Shown here: one piece after another, positions 12,900 to 22,704 of the stretch | Position numbering within the stretch: the stretch's first letter is position 1 | How the letters are laid out: every line of letters begins with the position of its first letter | Source: Artemisia argyi | Taxonomy: Eukaryota > Streptophyta > Magnoliopsida > Asterales > Asteraceae | Reading direction: 5' to 3' | Length of the DNA stretch: 64,000 nucleotides | Assembly: GCA_030686995.1 (NCBI GenBank) | Contig: CM060685.1 | Span: 26,732,065-26,796,064, forward strand | The notes under the pieces: model-generated | The model's database searches: none | The model's input: the letters and a program-made list of their open reading frames with translations, nothing else | Told to the model about the DNA's origin: nothing | Made by a program: the position numbers and the translations under genes

Positions 12900-13170
12900 G
12901 TTTCTTATAAATTTGTTCCTATTGTAGGTACAAATGAAGGTCTAGAAAAAGGTTCTAGCGGTACGTGTCGCAACAACAGAGAATGCCAAAAGTAAGTCGA
13001 CCACGGTTTGTAAGACTCAGGTGGTAATGATTCGTCACGTTCATGCGATTTCAGGAAACTCCGACACAACACTACACTAATTCTTATAAATTTGCTCCTG
13101 TTGTAGGAATAAATGAGCGTGACAACAACAGAGAAAGGCAACCGCGAATGTCAAAAGTAAGTCGACCGCC
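12900..13170 (+). repeat. Imperfect direct repeat, two copies
   Basis: Blocks near 12905 and 13083 share TTCTTATAAATTTG, CCTATTGTAGG or CCTGTTGTAGG, ACAACAGAGAA and AAAAGTAAGTCGACC. They are diverged duplicates about 175 bp apart; both have AG acceptor-like and GTAAG donor-like ends and may be duplicated exon segments. Confidence 0.5.
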
Positions 13171-13742
13171 GTTAGTAACAGTGACTTGGTAACCTTGAGG
13201 TTTGTGCTGAACCACCGGATGCATCTTGCTACGGGTAAGAATCTTTTGGTTATGGTGTGAGAAGTTGAAGCAGAATGTGACGCGGCTGAGGTTAAGACGC
13301 ATGAGGCATTGGAGATGCAAATTGCTGTACACGAGGATTGTGGCTTTTAACCTCCCACTGAAATATCATCGTTCAATGATCGAATACACATATTTGTTGC
13401 TGGCAAAAGCTTCTGGAAAATCCATGTAAGAGCTCAAAACTGAATTCCAAAAAATGACACGTTATGTATAAGCAAATGAAGAAAGTAGATGACAGTTTTC
13501 TAGAGCTGATACTAATCACTTAATGATCAGACAAGCATCTATCATAGTCAAACAACAAAGTGAGAAACCTTGATGATTTTAGTACGTATCTTAATTTGTA
13601 TATTTCATTATATTTTGTCATTGATGATAACAATTAAGCTAATTATGTTTTCTTAATTATATATGAATTGCTTTTTTTTTTCTCTTACTTTTCTTTGTTC
13701 TTTTTTACATAAATTACATGAACACTTTTATTTATTTATTTA

Positions 13743-13997
13743 CTACCTCCGTCCCTAAATAAATGTCCAGTTTGACTTTTCAAAGTCAAACTGGTTCAAC
13801 TTTGACCTTAAGTATTTTTGTGAGTGTTATATAATATTTGATGCAAAATATATGAATAGATTGAGTTTTGAGTGTATTTTTCAATAGTATAATTTTTTCA
13901 TCATGTATTACATAACAAAAAAAAATATTTAAGGTTAAAGTTGAACCAGTTTGACTCAGAAAAGTCAAACTGGACATTTATTTAGGGACGGAGGGAG
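13743..13997. mobile_element. Stowaway MITE (255 bp)
   Basis: Terminal repeats CTACCTCCGTCCC and GGGACGGAGGGAG lie between TA target duplications (13741-13742, 13998-13999). The inverted arms continue inward (AATGTCCAGTTTGACTTTT versus its complement). This is the Tc1/Mariner-derived Stowaway signature. Confidence 0.95.
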
Positions 13998-14071
13998 TAT
14001 TTGTTTTTAGAATATTTGCCGTCGTTCATTATTAATGTACGTAAGCTTATAATTCCTCAAGTAATATTATG

Positions 14072-14112
14072 AGGCTAACCATCCCATCGGACGGGTTATA
14101 AAGCTATAAACT
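14072..14112 (+). mobile_element. Second, decayed Helitron 3' end
   Basis: The segment reads GAGGCTAACC, a mismatched stem around ATC, GGGTTATAAAGCTA. It closely parallels the intact terminus at 14810-14845 (GAAGCTAACC, stem, GGGTTATGAAGCTAG). The CTRR end is corrupted. It may be a former 3' end bypassed in favour of the distal one. Confidence 0.6.
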
Positions 14113-14845
14113 ATAAAAATTTAACAATTTTAGATTGAATGTATGTAAATTTATGCTTATTCTTATATAGGTACACCAACTGTTTCCATGGATCATAGTG
14201 GATCAAGTCAGATATATATCAATGACGATACTCCTGAGGTTAAGGAGTTTAATTTGAGGTAATGTAAAAATACCATACATGTCCTATATAGTTTAAATGC
14301 GAAAATATACCTTTTTCTTATTTTCATTATATTTTTTTAGTTATAAAGATAAATATGGATACGGCATGGATAATTTAAAGATTGATTTGTTACCTCCAAC
14401 GACTAATCTTGAAACAACTAAAAGTTTCTTTAAGGCTTACAAGATGAGGCATGGTAGATTGGTCTAACCAACCAACACTTGACACGTTGGAAAAAGAGTA
14501 ATCACTTGCATTAATAATATCTGTATCATTTATTAATGTTATGTCAGTATCTAAGTCTTTCTTAATGTTTGTTCAAGACAATTACTTTGGTTTTTCATGT
14601 CTTTCGTTTGAAATATTGTCGAGTTTTAACTAATAAAAGTTGCACACTTATGAAGTATTGATTTTGTATGAAATAGCTAAATGTGTTTGAACAAAGATAC
14701 TACTGGCTCAACTTTTTAAGCATTCATTATTATAATTTTCATAGAATACATGTATGCCGTTATTCCTTATTTATTTATGTCAACTTAGAATTAATCAAAT
14801 AATATAATGAAGCTAACCCGGCCATCGGCCGGGTTATGAAGCTAG

Positions 14846-15575
14846 TAATTGTATAAAAAAGAATGCTCACACATTTCAATGCACTCCGCACTCTAAGTAT
14901 GGAAATTAATTATGACACCAGTGTAGAGAAATTTGATGTTACAATCGGCTTTCACACATATGAGTGAACATTTCATAGATTTTTTCACATTTAAAATGAA
15001 ATGTACCTAACTTGTCACATGTTTCATTTATATGTAGTAAATTAATTTTTTTTACTAGTTCAAGTACCAAAATTTCAAATTTCGTTAGTTGGGTGTATTA
15101 TTTTATCTCCACAACCGGTTTTGTCAAATGGAACAAGTTACCATCCATGTCATTATCTTTTTTGGCCACCTTTTCCATTTACATGTATCTAACCTGTCAC
15201 ATTTTTCATTTATATGTATCTAACTTGTCAATCAGTTTTCTTTGGGTTTGAGTGTATCTAGGTATTAATTGTTACATTTATAACTCCATGGAAGGTGATT
15301 AGTTATTTACCTGTTTTTCAAACCCTAGTTTAACTAGGGTTTTCACGTAGTATTGAAGATTAGACGTATTGTTCTTTTTGTTTATTTATGGCTATTTCGA
15401 TCGCTTGTGTATATGGTAGATTAAGCTATGTGAGGGGCTATATGATCTAACATGGAGAAAGGTTTTTTGAGTCCTAAATGGAGAGGGAGTTGTAAGGGAG
15501 TAAAGGAGAAGCATAGTTTCTCGATGCAGAAACTTCCGAGGACAAAAACCATGTTAATGAAACACTTGGTAATCA
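14846..15575 (+). repeat. FB1 continuation plus LINE ORF1 5' part
   Basis: This 730-bp block parallels 18261-19010 throughout (GCTCACAC near 14866, ACAACCGGTTTTGTCAAATG, the short ORF1 start). The ORF1 start codon ATG is present at 15452; the other copy has GTG. Homology to the LINE stops at about 15575, at GGTAATCATGCC, and copia sequence begins immediately. Confidence 0.8.
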
Positions 15576-16640
15576 TGCCATACTCTTGAGAGTAACCTTT
15601 AGCAACAAGTCGAGCCTTATATCTTTCAATGGACCCATCAGATTTGGTTTTTATCTTGTAGACCCAACGAGAGCCAATAGTACGTTTGCCTGCTGGAAAA
15701 GGTACCGAGTCCCACGTGTGAGTCTGATGTAGTGCAGTAAGTTCTTTGGTCATAGCACCTTGCCAAAGTGGATCACAAATAGCTTCCATAGGACACCGGC
15801 TCATGTAGACTATGAATAGAAGCAACAAAAGAAGCACACGAACTAGAGTAACAAGAATAAACAAAATCATCCTTTTTTAGTGGACTTACTAATACGTGCG
15901 GGTCGAACATTTGGAGGAGGAACTGCTGCAACTTCAGGTAATGATTGGGTAGTTGTGGTAGGGGAATGATTAGCGGTCGATGTAGCCTCAGAAATTATGA
16001 CTGGTGGTGTTTCAGTAGTGGCGGTGGTTTCTGGAGGTGATGTTTCAGTAATGGTGTGTTCTAAGGTTGGTTCTGGTATTATGCGTGACATAATAGGTGT
16101 AGGTTTTTCAAAGGGATCAATTTTTATGAGTTATGATTGTGTCAAATTATGTAAACTAGCATGACCAGAATAGTACGGAATGTGCTCTAAAAATTCAACA
16201 TGTCAAGATACATACAACTTTTGACCGATCGGATCATAACAATGATATCCCTTTTGACTAATACCATAACCCAGACACACAAATAAAGTGGATTTCAGAG
16301 ATAGTTTCGTACGCTCAACATGTGGTTTTAGAACAAAACAAGTACAACCGAAGATATACAATGATGAATAATCAGGCAAAGTTCCATTCAACTTCTCAAA
16401 ATGAGATCAGCCATAATTATTTGCAGTTGGGATTCTATTAATCACATATGTGGCTATAAGAACCGATTCTCCCTAAAATACACTAGGAACATCAGCGGGC
16501 AACAAAAAAGATCTAGTTATCTCAACAAGATGACGATGCTTCATTTTAGCAACACCATTTTGTCGAAGAGTGCCCGTACAAGAGGTCTGATATATAGTCC
16601 CATTAACCAACGAAATCATTAGAAGTGTATCTAACTACTA
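15576..16640 (-). pseudogene. Ty1-copia pol remnant II (integrase C-terminus to RT start)
   Basis: Minus-strand frames give the end of integrase (16203-16391, with FGCTCFV, VCLGYGISQKGYHCYDP), a Ser/Thr/Pro-rich linker (15867-16091) and the RT N-terminus ([34 protein letters not shown] cut into two frames, 15590-15870). The linker and RT parts are close to remnant I but extend further upstream. Frameshifts separate the pieces. The left end is an abrupt junction with LINE sequence at 15575/15576, so this is a chimeric relic, not a whole element. Confidence 0.88.
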
Positions 16641-17191
16641 TAACATGTCTAAAAATATCTGAAACAGCTCATACATGTCTACAAACTTTTGAAACTGCTC
16701 AAACAATAATGTACCCGATCTTAAATCGCTTTTACAAGTATCCATGCTAACTAATATAGCAAAACCTAACCAATAAGCAACTTAACTAAATATAATCAAA
16801 CCAATTACCAACCTAAAATATAGCTACAAAAACCCTAATCACCCAAGTTAAAAGAACCACGTGAAACCCAATACCAAACAAATTCAAAGAAAGAAGACAA
16901 CCTCAATCTTTCATAATAAACAATTTCTAAAAATGCATTGATGTGAAACCAAAAAGCCAAAGAAACAAATATGTTTCTGATGTATATGTGCTAAACTAAA
17001 TATATGTCCACCGTCCCACTAAATAGGTTATCAAGACTATCATCCAATCAAATAATTGCAAAGAAAACAAAACTTACTAGAATGAACATTGTGGTTACGT
17101 GAGTGAAATTCAAACGACGGCAACAAAGTCAAACACCAACAAAACTTTTACCGACAAACATATGCAACAAAATAAATTCACATATACAGAT
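16641..17191. other. Non-coding gap
   Basis: No reading frame or repeat end recognised. It may be decayed copia upstream sequence, but I saw no gag motif. Confidence 0.4.
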
Positions 17192-17352
17192 TGTTGGCTC
17201 TTTATCCATGCAGAAACCAAAGATGAAACAAACTTGTGTATTATAATTGATAAATAAACTGAGAGAATAAAACGAATATTTATAAGAAAATAAAGGGTAA
17301 AACCTTAAAAGTTAAATGAGCCGTGGGTTTCTTATGGGTTATTATGCTAACA
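17192..17352 (-). mobile_element. Solo copia LTR (161 bp)
   Basis: It starts TGTTGGCTC and ends GCTAACA in plus orientation and matches the LTR at 2443-2594. No primer-binding site follows it on the minus strand and no polypurine tract precedes it, so a solo LTR is likeliest. CAGAT occurs at both borders (17187-17191 and overlapping 17351-17355), a possible target duplication. Confidence 0.65.
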
Positions 17353-17796
17353 GATAGACATCCTCATTGTTAATCTTTAATTCATCTCAATATCTCATGT
17401 CATAAGCAACTTTCACGTATACTTTACTTGCTTCCATTTGCAAATGGTCAAATTAAAACTAGAAGAGCCACATGATATGCATGTGAATGTCTTTTAATCG
17501 CTATCAAGTGTAAAAAGATATCTTTTAAAGTTTTGAATCCGTTTCCCGTGACAAAATATAAAACACGAGAAAGGAAGATATGATGGTTGCTTGCTAGAGA
17601 TAAGAAAGCTAATTAAACCGCCTACAACCCAATCTAACATCATTATTCCAGAAAATTGTTTAATCAACACATTTTTATTTCTACACTTTTAATAGATGTG
17701 TAAACGCCTTCCTAAATAATAAAAAAAAAAAATGTGTAACCTTTGGTTATTTATTAACGTTTAATAATGTGTAAAATTTGATTATAGTGATAAACG

Positions 17797-18188
17797 AGTG
17801 GGGGCACCCCGCACGTTGCTGAGAGAATGTTGTGTTTAATCTAAAATCGAAATAAAATGATTAAAAAAATTGTTATTAAGGAGTAAATTTGCAAAAGATC
17901 GCTAACAGGGGACTAACGGTGCTATTTATAGCTAATCTGAGGGACCATTTTTGTAAATTCCTTAGGAAAAAAATTCTGGAAAAAATATGTTTTTGACGGG
18001 AAAAGTCCTTAAAATTCTTGACGCGTTGCATCGTTAGTCCCTGGCGTGTTGCATCGTTAGTCCCCGAATGACCTTGCTTGCAAAGATATTTACACCTTAG
18101 GGACTAATTTGTAAACATGTACTGTTTCGTTCATTGTAGCTACAGTAAACGGTTCCCATTTTTAGTATATAAGATATAATGTGATTTT

Positions 18189-18220
<32 letters not shown>

Positions 18221-18231
18221 TTTTTTGTGTG
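17797..18231. mobile_element. Unclassified insertion in FB2 arm
   Basis: This segment is absent from the paralogous FB1 arm (4430-4475). It starts near CGAGTGGGGGCACCCCGC and ends in a long T-rich run (18188-18226). The GC-rich start read on the minus strand resembles a Helitron tail with a mutated CTAG. Class uncertain. Confidence 0.4.
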
Positions 18232-18884
18232 TATGTAAAACAATAGATTTTCCACACTTATAATTATATAAAAAAAGAAAGCTCACACCTTTCAATGCGC
18301 TCCATACTCTTAAGTGTGGAAATTAATTGTGACACTAGTGTAGAGAAATTTGATGTTACAATTGACTTTCACACATATGTGTGAACATTTCAGAGATTTT
18401 TTCACATTTAAAAATGAGAATAATCATTTATAAATGTACCTAATTTGTTACATTTTTCATTTGTATATAGCGAATTAATTTTTTTTTACTAGTTCAAGTA
18501 CCAAACTTTCAAATTTCGTTACTTTGGTGCATTATTTTACCTCCACAACCGGTTTTGTCAAATGGAACAAGTTACCATCCATGTCATTATCTTTTTTGCC
18601 ACTTTTTCCATTTATATGTATCTAACCTGTCACATTTTTCATTTATATGTATCTAACTTGTCAATCGGTTTTCTTCGGGTTTAAGTGTATCTAGGTATTA
18701 ATTGTTGCATTTATAACTCCATGAAAGGTGATTAGTTATTTGACCTGTTTTTCAAACTCTAGTTTAAATAGGGTTTTACATAGTATTGAAGATTAGGCGT
18801 ATTGTTCTTTTTGTTCTTTTTTTGGCTATTGTGATCGCTTGTGTATAGGATAGATTAAGCTACGTGAGGGGCTATATGATCTAA

Positions 18885-20948
18885 CGTGGAGAAAGGTTTT
18901 TTCAGTCCTAAAGGGAGAGGGAGTGGTAAGGGAGTAAAGGAGAAGCATAGTTTCTCGGTGCCGAAACTCCCAAGGACAAAAACCGTGTTAATGAGGAACT
19001 TGGTAATCTTGCTATGACGAATGGAAACAAGAACATGGAGCATACTGTTGTCACTGATCCTGTGGTCAACACGGTAGACAAAGCAGATGGGAAGGTTACT
19101 GTTGCAAGTGATAACTTGGGTAAGCATCAAAGCTTGGTTGCGTCTACATCTGCTAGTAAATCAGATGTCCCTACGGGGACTGTTTTGAATGAATATACAA
19201 AACAACCTACATCTGCTAACTCATTTGCTAAGTTGTTCAAGGGTGAAATGAGCAGGAAAGGACCAAACTTTTGTCCATTACTAACAACGACTAGCAACAT
19301 GGCAGATGTAGCAATATCGATGGTATCAGTTCATGTTATTCATGAAAGGTTTAGTACTACGGTCTATGGCTTCTTTTTTGGGCAAATATGTGGCATACCG
19401 GGTAGTCGAGAACTATGTAAAGAATATATGGAGTAAGTTTGGTTTAGTTAAATGAATGATGAATTCTAAATGTGTGTTCTTCTTCAAGTTTAATTTTAAA
19501 GACGGGAAGGATGCAATCCATGAAAATGGTCCGTGGTTAATCGCAACGTGCCATTAATTCTGAAGAAGTGGTCATTGAATGCGAATATCATGAAGGAGGA
19601 TGTGTGTAATGTTGCAATTTGGGTTAAGCTTCATGATATTCCTATTACCGCATTCATGGAAGATGGTTTAAGTGCTACTGCAACTAAGCTAGGCACCACA
19701 ATGATGCTTCTACACGTCCACTATGTGCATGGAGTCGTGGGGTAGGTCTAGTAATGCAAGTGTCATGATTGAGTTGAGAGCCGACACGGAGTTTAAACAC
19801 TCTCTCGTGGTGGCGATACCAAAATTCGAGGGTGAGGGGTATACTATACACACTATTCATATTTAGTACGAGTGAACACCTCCAAGATGCTCAAGTTGTA
19901 AGGTATTTGGTAAAATTCTTAATGAATGTCCTAAGACACCTATCTCGGATGTTATTAAAAACACAAAAACGTCAAGCCAACCTATTCATGGGGTTTAGTC
20001 TATGCACACTATTCGTATTGAGTACGAGTTGACACCTCCAAGATGCTGAAGTTGTAAGGTATTTGGTTAAATTCTTAATGAATGTCATAAGAAACCTATC
20101 TTGGATGTTATTAAGAACACAAAAACGTCAAGGAAACCTATTCATGGGGTTTAGTCTATGCACACTATTCGTATTGAGTACGAGTGGACACCTCCAAGAT
20201 GTTGAAGTTGTAAGGTACTTGGTTAAATTCTTAATGAATGTCATAAGAAACCTGTCTTGGATGTTATTAAGAACACAAAAACGTCAAGGAAACCTATTCA
20301 TGGGGTTTAGATTGGTTCAAAGACTAATTTCGCTTATCAACCGAAGGCATCAAGGAAACCTAAGGAGATAAATGATAAAAATGATACTACGATTCCTTCT
20401 ACATCGAACTTGTTTGATTTTTTAAGCTCTATAGTGGATGTGGTAGATGGAAAGGGTCGTTCGGGTCCTTCTGCTTTGAACTATATTGATGTTTCAAGCC
20501 TTATTGTGGAAGTGAAGGAAGGCGAAGCAGAAAACATTTGGCTTTTAGTCTGGGTACTACATCTCTGGTTTAAAGGATTAATGAATTTGAAAGTCAAATG
20601 CTTGATGCGAAGCTTGTGCTAGTAGACGGTGAAGGGATGCTGCTACCTTTTCAAAAAGAGACTACTGACAATGTTCGTAATACCGGCAGGGAGGCGGATC
20701 ATGTTTTAGACGATAGTGATAGTGATGAGGTCGAAGATGTATACAATGAGACTGCTCATTTCATAGCTAGTGGAGGTGCATATGATGCTAGTTTACTTGA
20801 GGATGAAGATTATGATCTATATGACACCTATGACCTTGAAGGTTTAACAAAGGAACAACGGGCTTATTGTAAAGCGATGAATATCAATCTTCGTGGTCAG
20901 TTTAGACGTTTGTTTCTTATTTCGCGTCTTTATAGTAGTTGTTTATAA
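18885..20948 (+). pseudogene. LINE-type ORF1 (DUF4283/zinc-knuckle) pseudogene
   Basis: Broken frames read an N-terminal basic segment (18885 on, start codon changed to GTG), a Ser/Thr-rich part (19014-19436), then a DUF4283-like segment with IWVKLHDIPI and EDGLSATATKLG (19533-19745). A CxxC zinc knuckle follows, and then an acidic C-terminus (20598-20948) with DSDSDEVEDVYNETAHF and a final NINLRGQ. In plants this ORF1 protein normally binds RNA for an L1-like retrotransposon. No endonuclease or reverse transcriptase follows, and 3' untranslated-like sequence runs to about 21070. Several stops and frameshifts make it dead. The knuckle region is triplicated. Confidence 0.8.
19849..20316 (+). 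repeat. 156-bp tandem repeat, three copies, over the zinc knuckle
   Basis: CACACTATTC starts at 19849, 20005 and 20161, giving an exact 156-bp period, which is 52 codons. Each unit carries CTCCAAGATG and TGTAAGGTATTTGGT, encoding a CxxCKVFG knuckle core. The residue expected to be the zinc-binding His is Lys (AAA) in unit 1 and a stop (TAA) in units 2 and 3. Units 2 and 3 are nearly identical. Confidence 0.95.
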
Positions 20949-21072
20949 GTTTGGTTTATCTTTCGTACAATATTTTAGTTTGAAGCTCAATTGGTGCGTT
21001 TGTTCCCCGTCAATATTACGGGTCTAGATGTGGGATTCACCCACATCCTTTGTACTTAAATATTTTTTAGTA

Positions 21073-21440
21073 CTCCCTCCGTCTCGTATTTATTGTCCAT
21101 ATTTTTTTTATAGATATCTCAAATTAATTATCCACTTTCCATTTTTAGCAATGTTGCAAAAATCGTGAGTTGGTAGTGAAGCGGTTGAAGGCCTTGTAGC
21201 GATTAATAACCGATTACAAGGCCGATTACCTTGTAAAAATCAACAAGGTGAAAGGTCGTGCACCTTGTAATCGCCAATTACAAGGCCGATTTGACCGATT
21301 TTTGCAACATTGATTTTTAGTAAGAAAAAGAGAATCTGGTTGCGGAATATTCTATTTGAGTAGTTAAGAATTATAGTGATCTCACTTTTATGAAACTTTG
21401 TAATTCTAGTCTTCTGACAATAATTTTGAGACGGAGGGAG
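21073..21440. mobile_element. Stowaway MITE (368 bp)
   Basis: Ends CTCCCTCCGTCTCG and GAGACGGAGGGAG are flanked by TA (21071-21072, 21441-21442). The element is longer than usual because a second MITE sits inside it. Confidence 0.95.
21149..21312. mobile_element. Nested hAT MITE (164 bp)
   Basis: Perfect 17-bp inverted ends CAATGTTGCAAAAATCG and CGATTTTTGCAACATTG are flanked by an exact 8-base duplication ATTTTTAG (21141-21148, 21313-21320). The interior repeats CCTTGTAATCG-like blocks in both orientations. Confidence 0.92.
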
Positions 21441-21895
21441 TAATAAATTTACCATGCGTTGTCCCTTTACAAAAAAAAATAAAAATAAAAAATAAATGTA
21501 TCTAACTTGTCACTTTTTTCATTTATAAATGTATTTAACTTGTCACATTTTTATTTATATGTAGGGAATAAATTGTAATTATCCTAAGTGGATGCCATGT
21601 AGGTAAAAAAAAATTGAAAAAAAGAGATAACCTTGTACTTGTTGAGGCGGTAAAATCTACACCGAAGTGACGAATTCGAAAGTTTATTACTTGAAGCTGC
21701 AAAAAAAATTATTAGCTGCATATAATTTTTTTATAAGTGTGAAAAATCTATTGTTTTACAGATTTTTCACACATATTAATGTAACTAAGTTACACATTAG
21801 TAAGTGCTAATAATGGATAAAATTTTACACACTTTTTAAAAGCATAAAAATGAAAGTGTGTAGATTAGACAAATTTTTGTAATGCATGTAAACAA

Positions 21896-22650
21896 TTGGA
21901 TTTTCTCATACCTTGAAATCTTATTTACGTCATAACCAACATTCTAAAACACATGCTGACCCGGTTGAACCGGGTTAACTTTGGAATCAGGTAGGAAAAC
22001 CAAAGCCGGTTAAAAAAATAAACAATAAAAAATAAAACTCGTTGAATTGTCGGTACACCAGTTGAACCGTGAACTGATAGTTCAGCCGGACGATTAAAAA
22101 CCGGTTACCGAAAGATTGGTTATAAAACGGGAGTATATAAGACTTATTAATGCATCAACTACTAATGAGTTAAACAAGATTCAGAAAATGAGAAAAGTAA
22201 TAAATTCTTTACCCAAGAATTTTAGTAGTTGTATTTTCTTGAATAGAAAGAACGAGATGAGCAAATGACATGTCCCACAATCATATTGAACATTTAGTAT
22301 GATGGGAGTACTAGTTTTCGGCGGTAATGTCATTGGCTTTTAAACAAAAGGTCAAGGGTTCATTGTACACCTCGTTGGTGTATAAATTTAAGGGTGACCA
22401 GGGAAGAGTTGAGAACGGTCTTGGGATTAATCTATGTGAAGTGACATACATCTGAGTAAAAAAAACTCGTCCTATCCAGATAACTAACTTGAACATGAAA
22501 AATTACATCCGTTTACCCTGAGTACTAGTTTTCCTCCCAACGGACAACTGACAACATTAAATGTTTACTTCTAAGAATAACAATTACAAAATATATGTGA
22601 AGACAAATTTGCACTATAATTAGACTATTTGACTTTTGAATCATCTTTGC
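21896..22650. promoter_or_regulatory. Upstream region of the CER2-like gene
   Basis: It holds a GC-richer block with repeated GGTTGAACCGGGTT/AACCGGTT motifs (21955-22125) and a SINE-like stretch at 22320-22462. The last 150 bp before the TATA box are AT-rich. I cannot name specific transcription-factor sites. Confidence 0.35.
22320..22462 (+). mobile_element. Possible SINE upstream of the CER2-like gene
   Basis: GGTAATGTCATTGGC followed by GGTCAAGGGTTCATTG resembles degenerate A and B boxes about 25 bases apart, and the segment ends GAGTAAAAAAAC. No target duplication found. Confidence 0.3.
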
Positions 22651-22657
22651 TATATAA
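22651..22657 (+). promoter_or_regulatory. TATA box of the CER2-like gene
   Basis: TATATAA followed by ACACCC lies 54 bases upstream of the ATG at 22705. That leaves room for transcription to start about 30 bases downstream with a short leader. Confidence 0.65.
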
Positions 22658-22704
22658 ACACCCATAGGCATGCGAGTTTCTAAAATTATCTACTAAGAAA
22701 AAAA

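Larger units (their letters stand above)
9366..14467 (+). pseudogene. RPA/OB-fold-like exons carried in the Helitron
   Basis: Three segments read as exons with splice-like borders: 9366-9479 (donor GT at 9480), 14171-14258 (acceptor TAG before, donor GT after) and 14341-14467 (acceptor TTTTTTAG before, ending TAA). The first translates to an OB-like stretch with VVVEGVHLSINFVV. The second contains SSQIYINDDTPEVKEF, which resembles the I-N-x-D-x-PEV-x-F segment of plant RPA1-like proteins carried by Helitrons. Intervening exons could not be assembled, and a hAT MITE and a Stowaway MITE lie between them. RPA-like cargo is typical of plant Helitrons, but the assignment is from motif resemblance only. 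It is probably non-functional. Confidence 0.4.
4492..14845 (+). mobile_element. Helitron, 10.35 kb, with nested insertions
   Basis: The 5' end starts TCTTTACATATATATGAGAC. The 3' end is a 9-bp stem (AACCCGGCC, loop ATC, GGCCGGGTT) followed by ATGAAG and CTAG, then T. These are the TC...hairpin...CTRR hallmarks, inserted between A and T. The sequences flanking it (TTCCACACTTA and TAATTGTATAAA) are contiguous in a paralogous copy at about 18250-18270, which gives an empty site and supports both ends. No Rep/helicase was seen inside. Cargo comprises RPA-like exons, a tRNA-like SINE head, a 3.7 kb solo LTR, a hAT MITE and a Stowaway MITE. Without the solo LTR and its 5-base duplication it would be about 6.6 kb. 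Confidence 0.8.
17653..21895. mobile_element. Foldback element FB2 with LINE inserted
   Basis: The left arm (GTTTAATCAACACATTTTT at 17656, ACTAGTTCAAGTACCAAAC near 18490) is repeated in inverted form on the right (21550-21895, ending AGTGTGTAGATTAGACAAAT). Between the arms lie a roughly 430-bp extra insertion (about 17797-18231), a LINE ORF1 unit and a Stowaway MITE. The class is unclear because no clean target duplication was found. Confidence 0.6.

Noticed and set aside
2443..17352. A single copia element split by the Helitron and foldback insertions
   Set aside because: The two pol fragments overlap (3900-4352 equals about 15576-16040), so they must be two copies.
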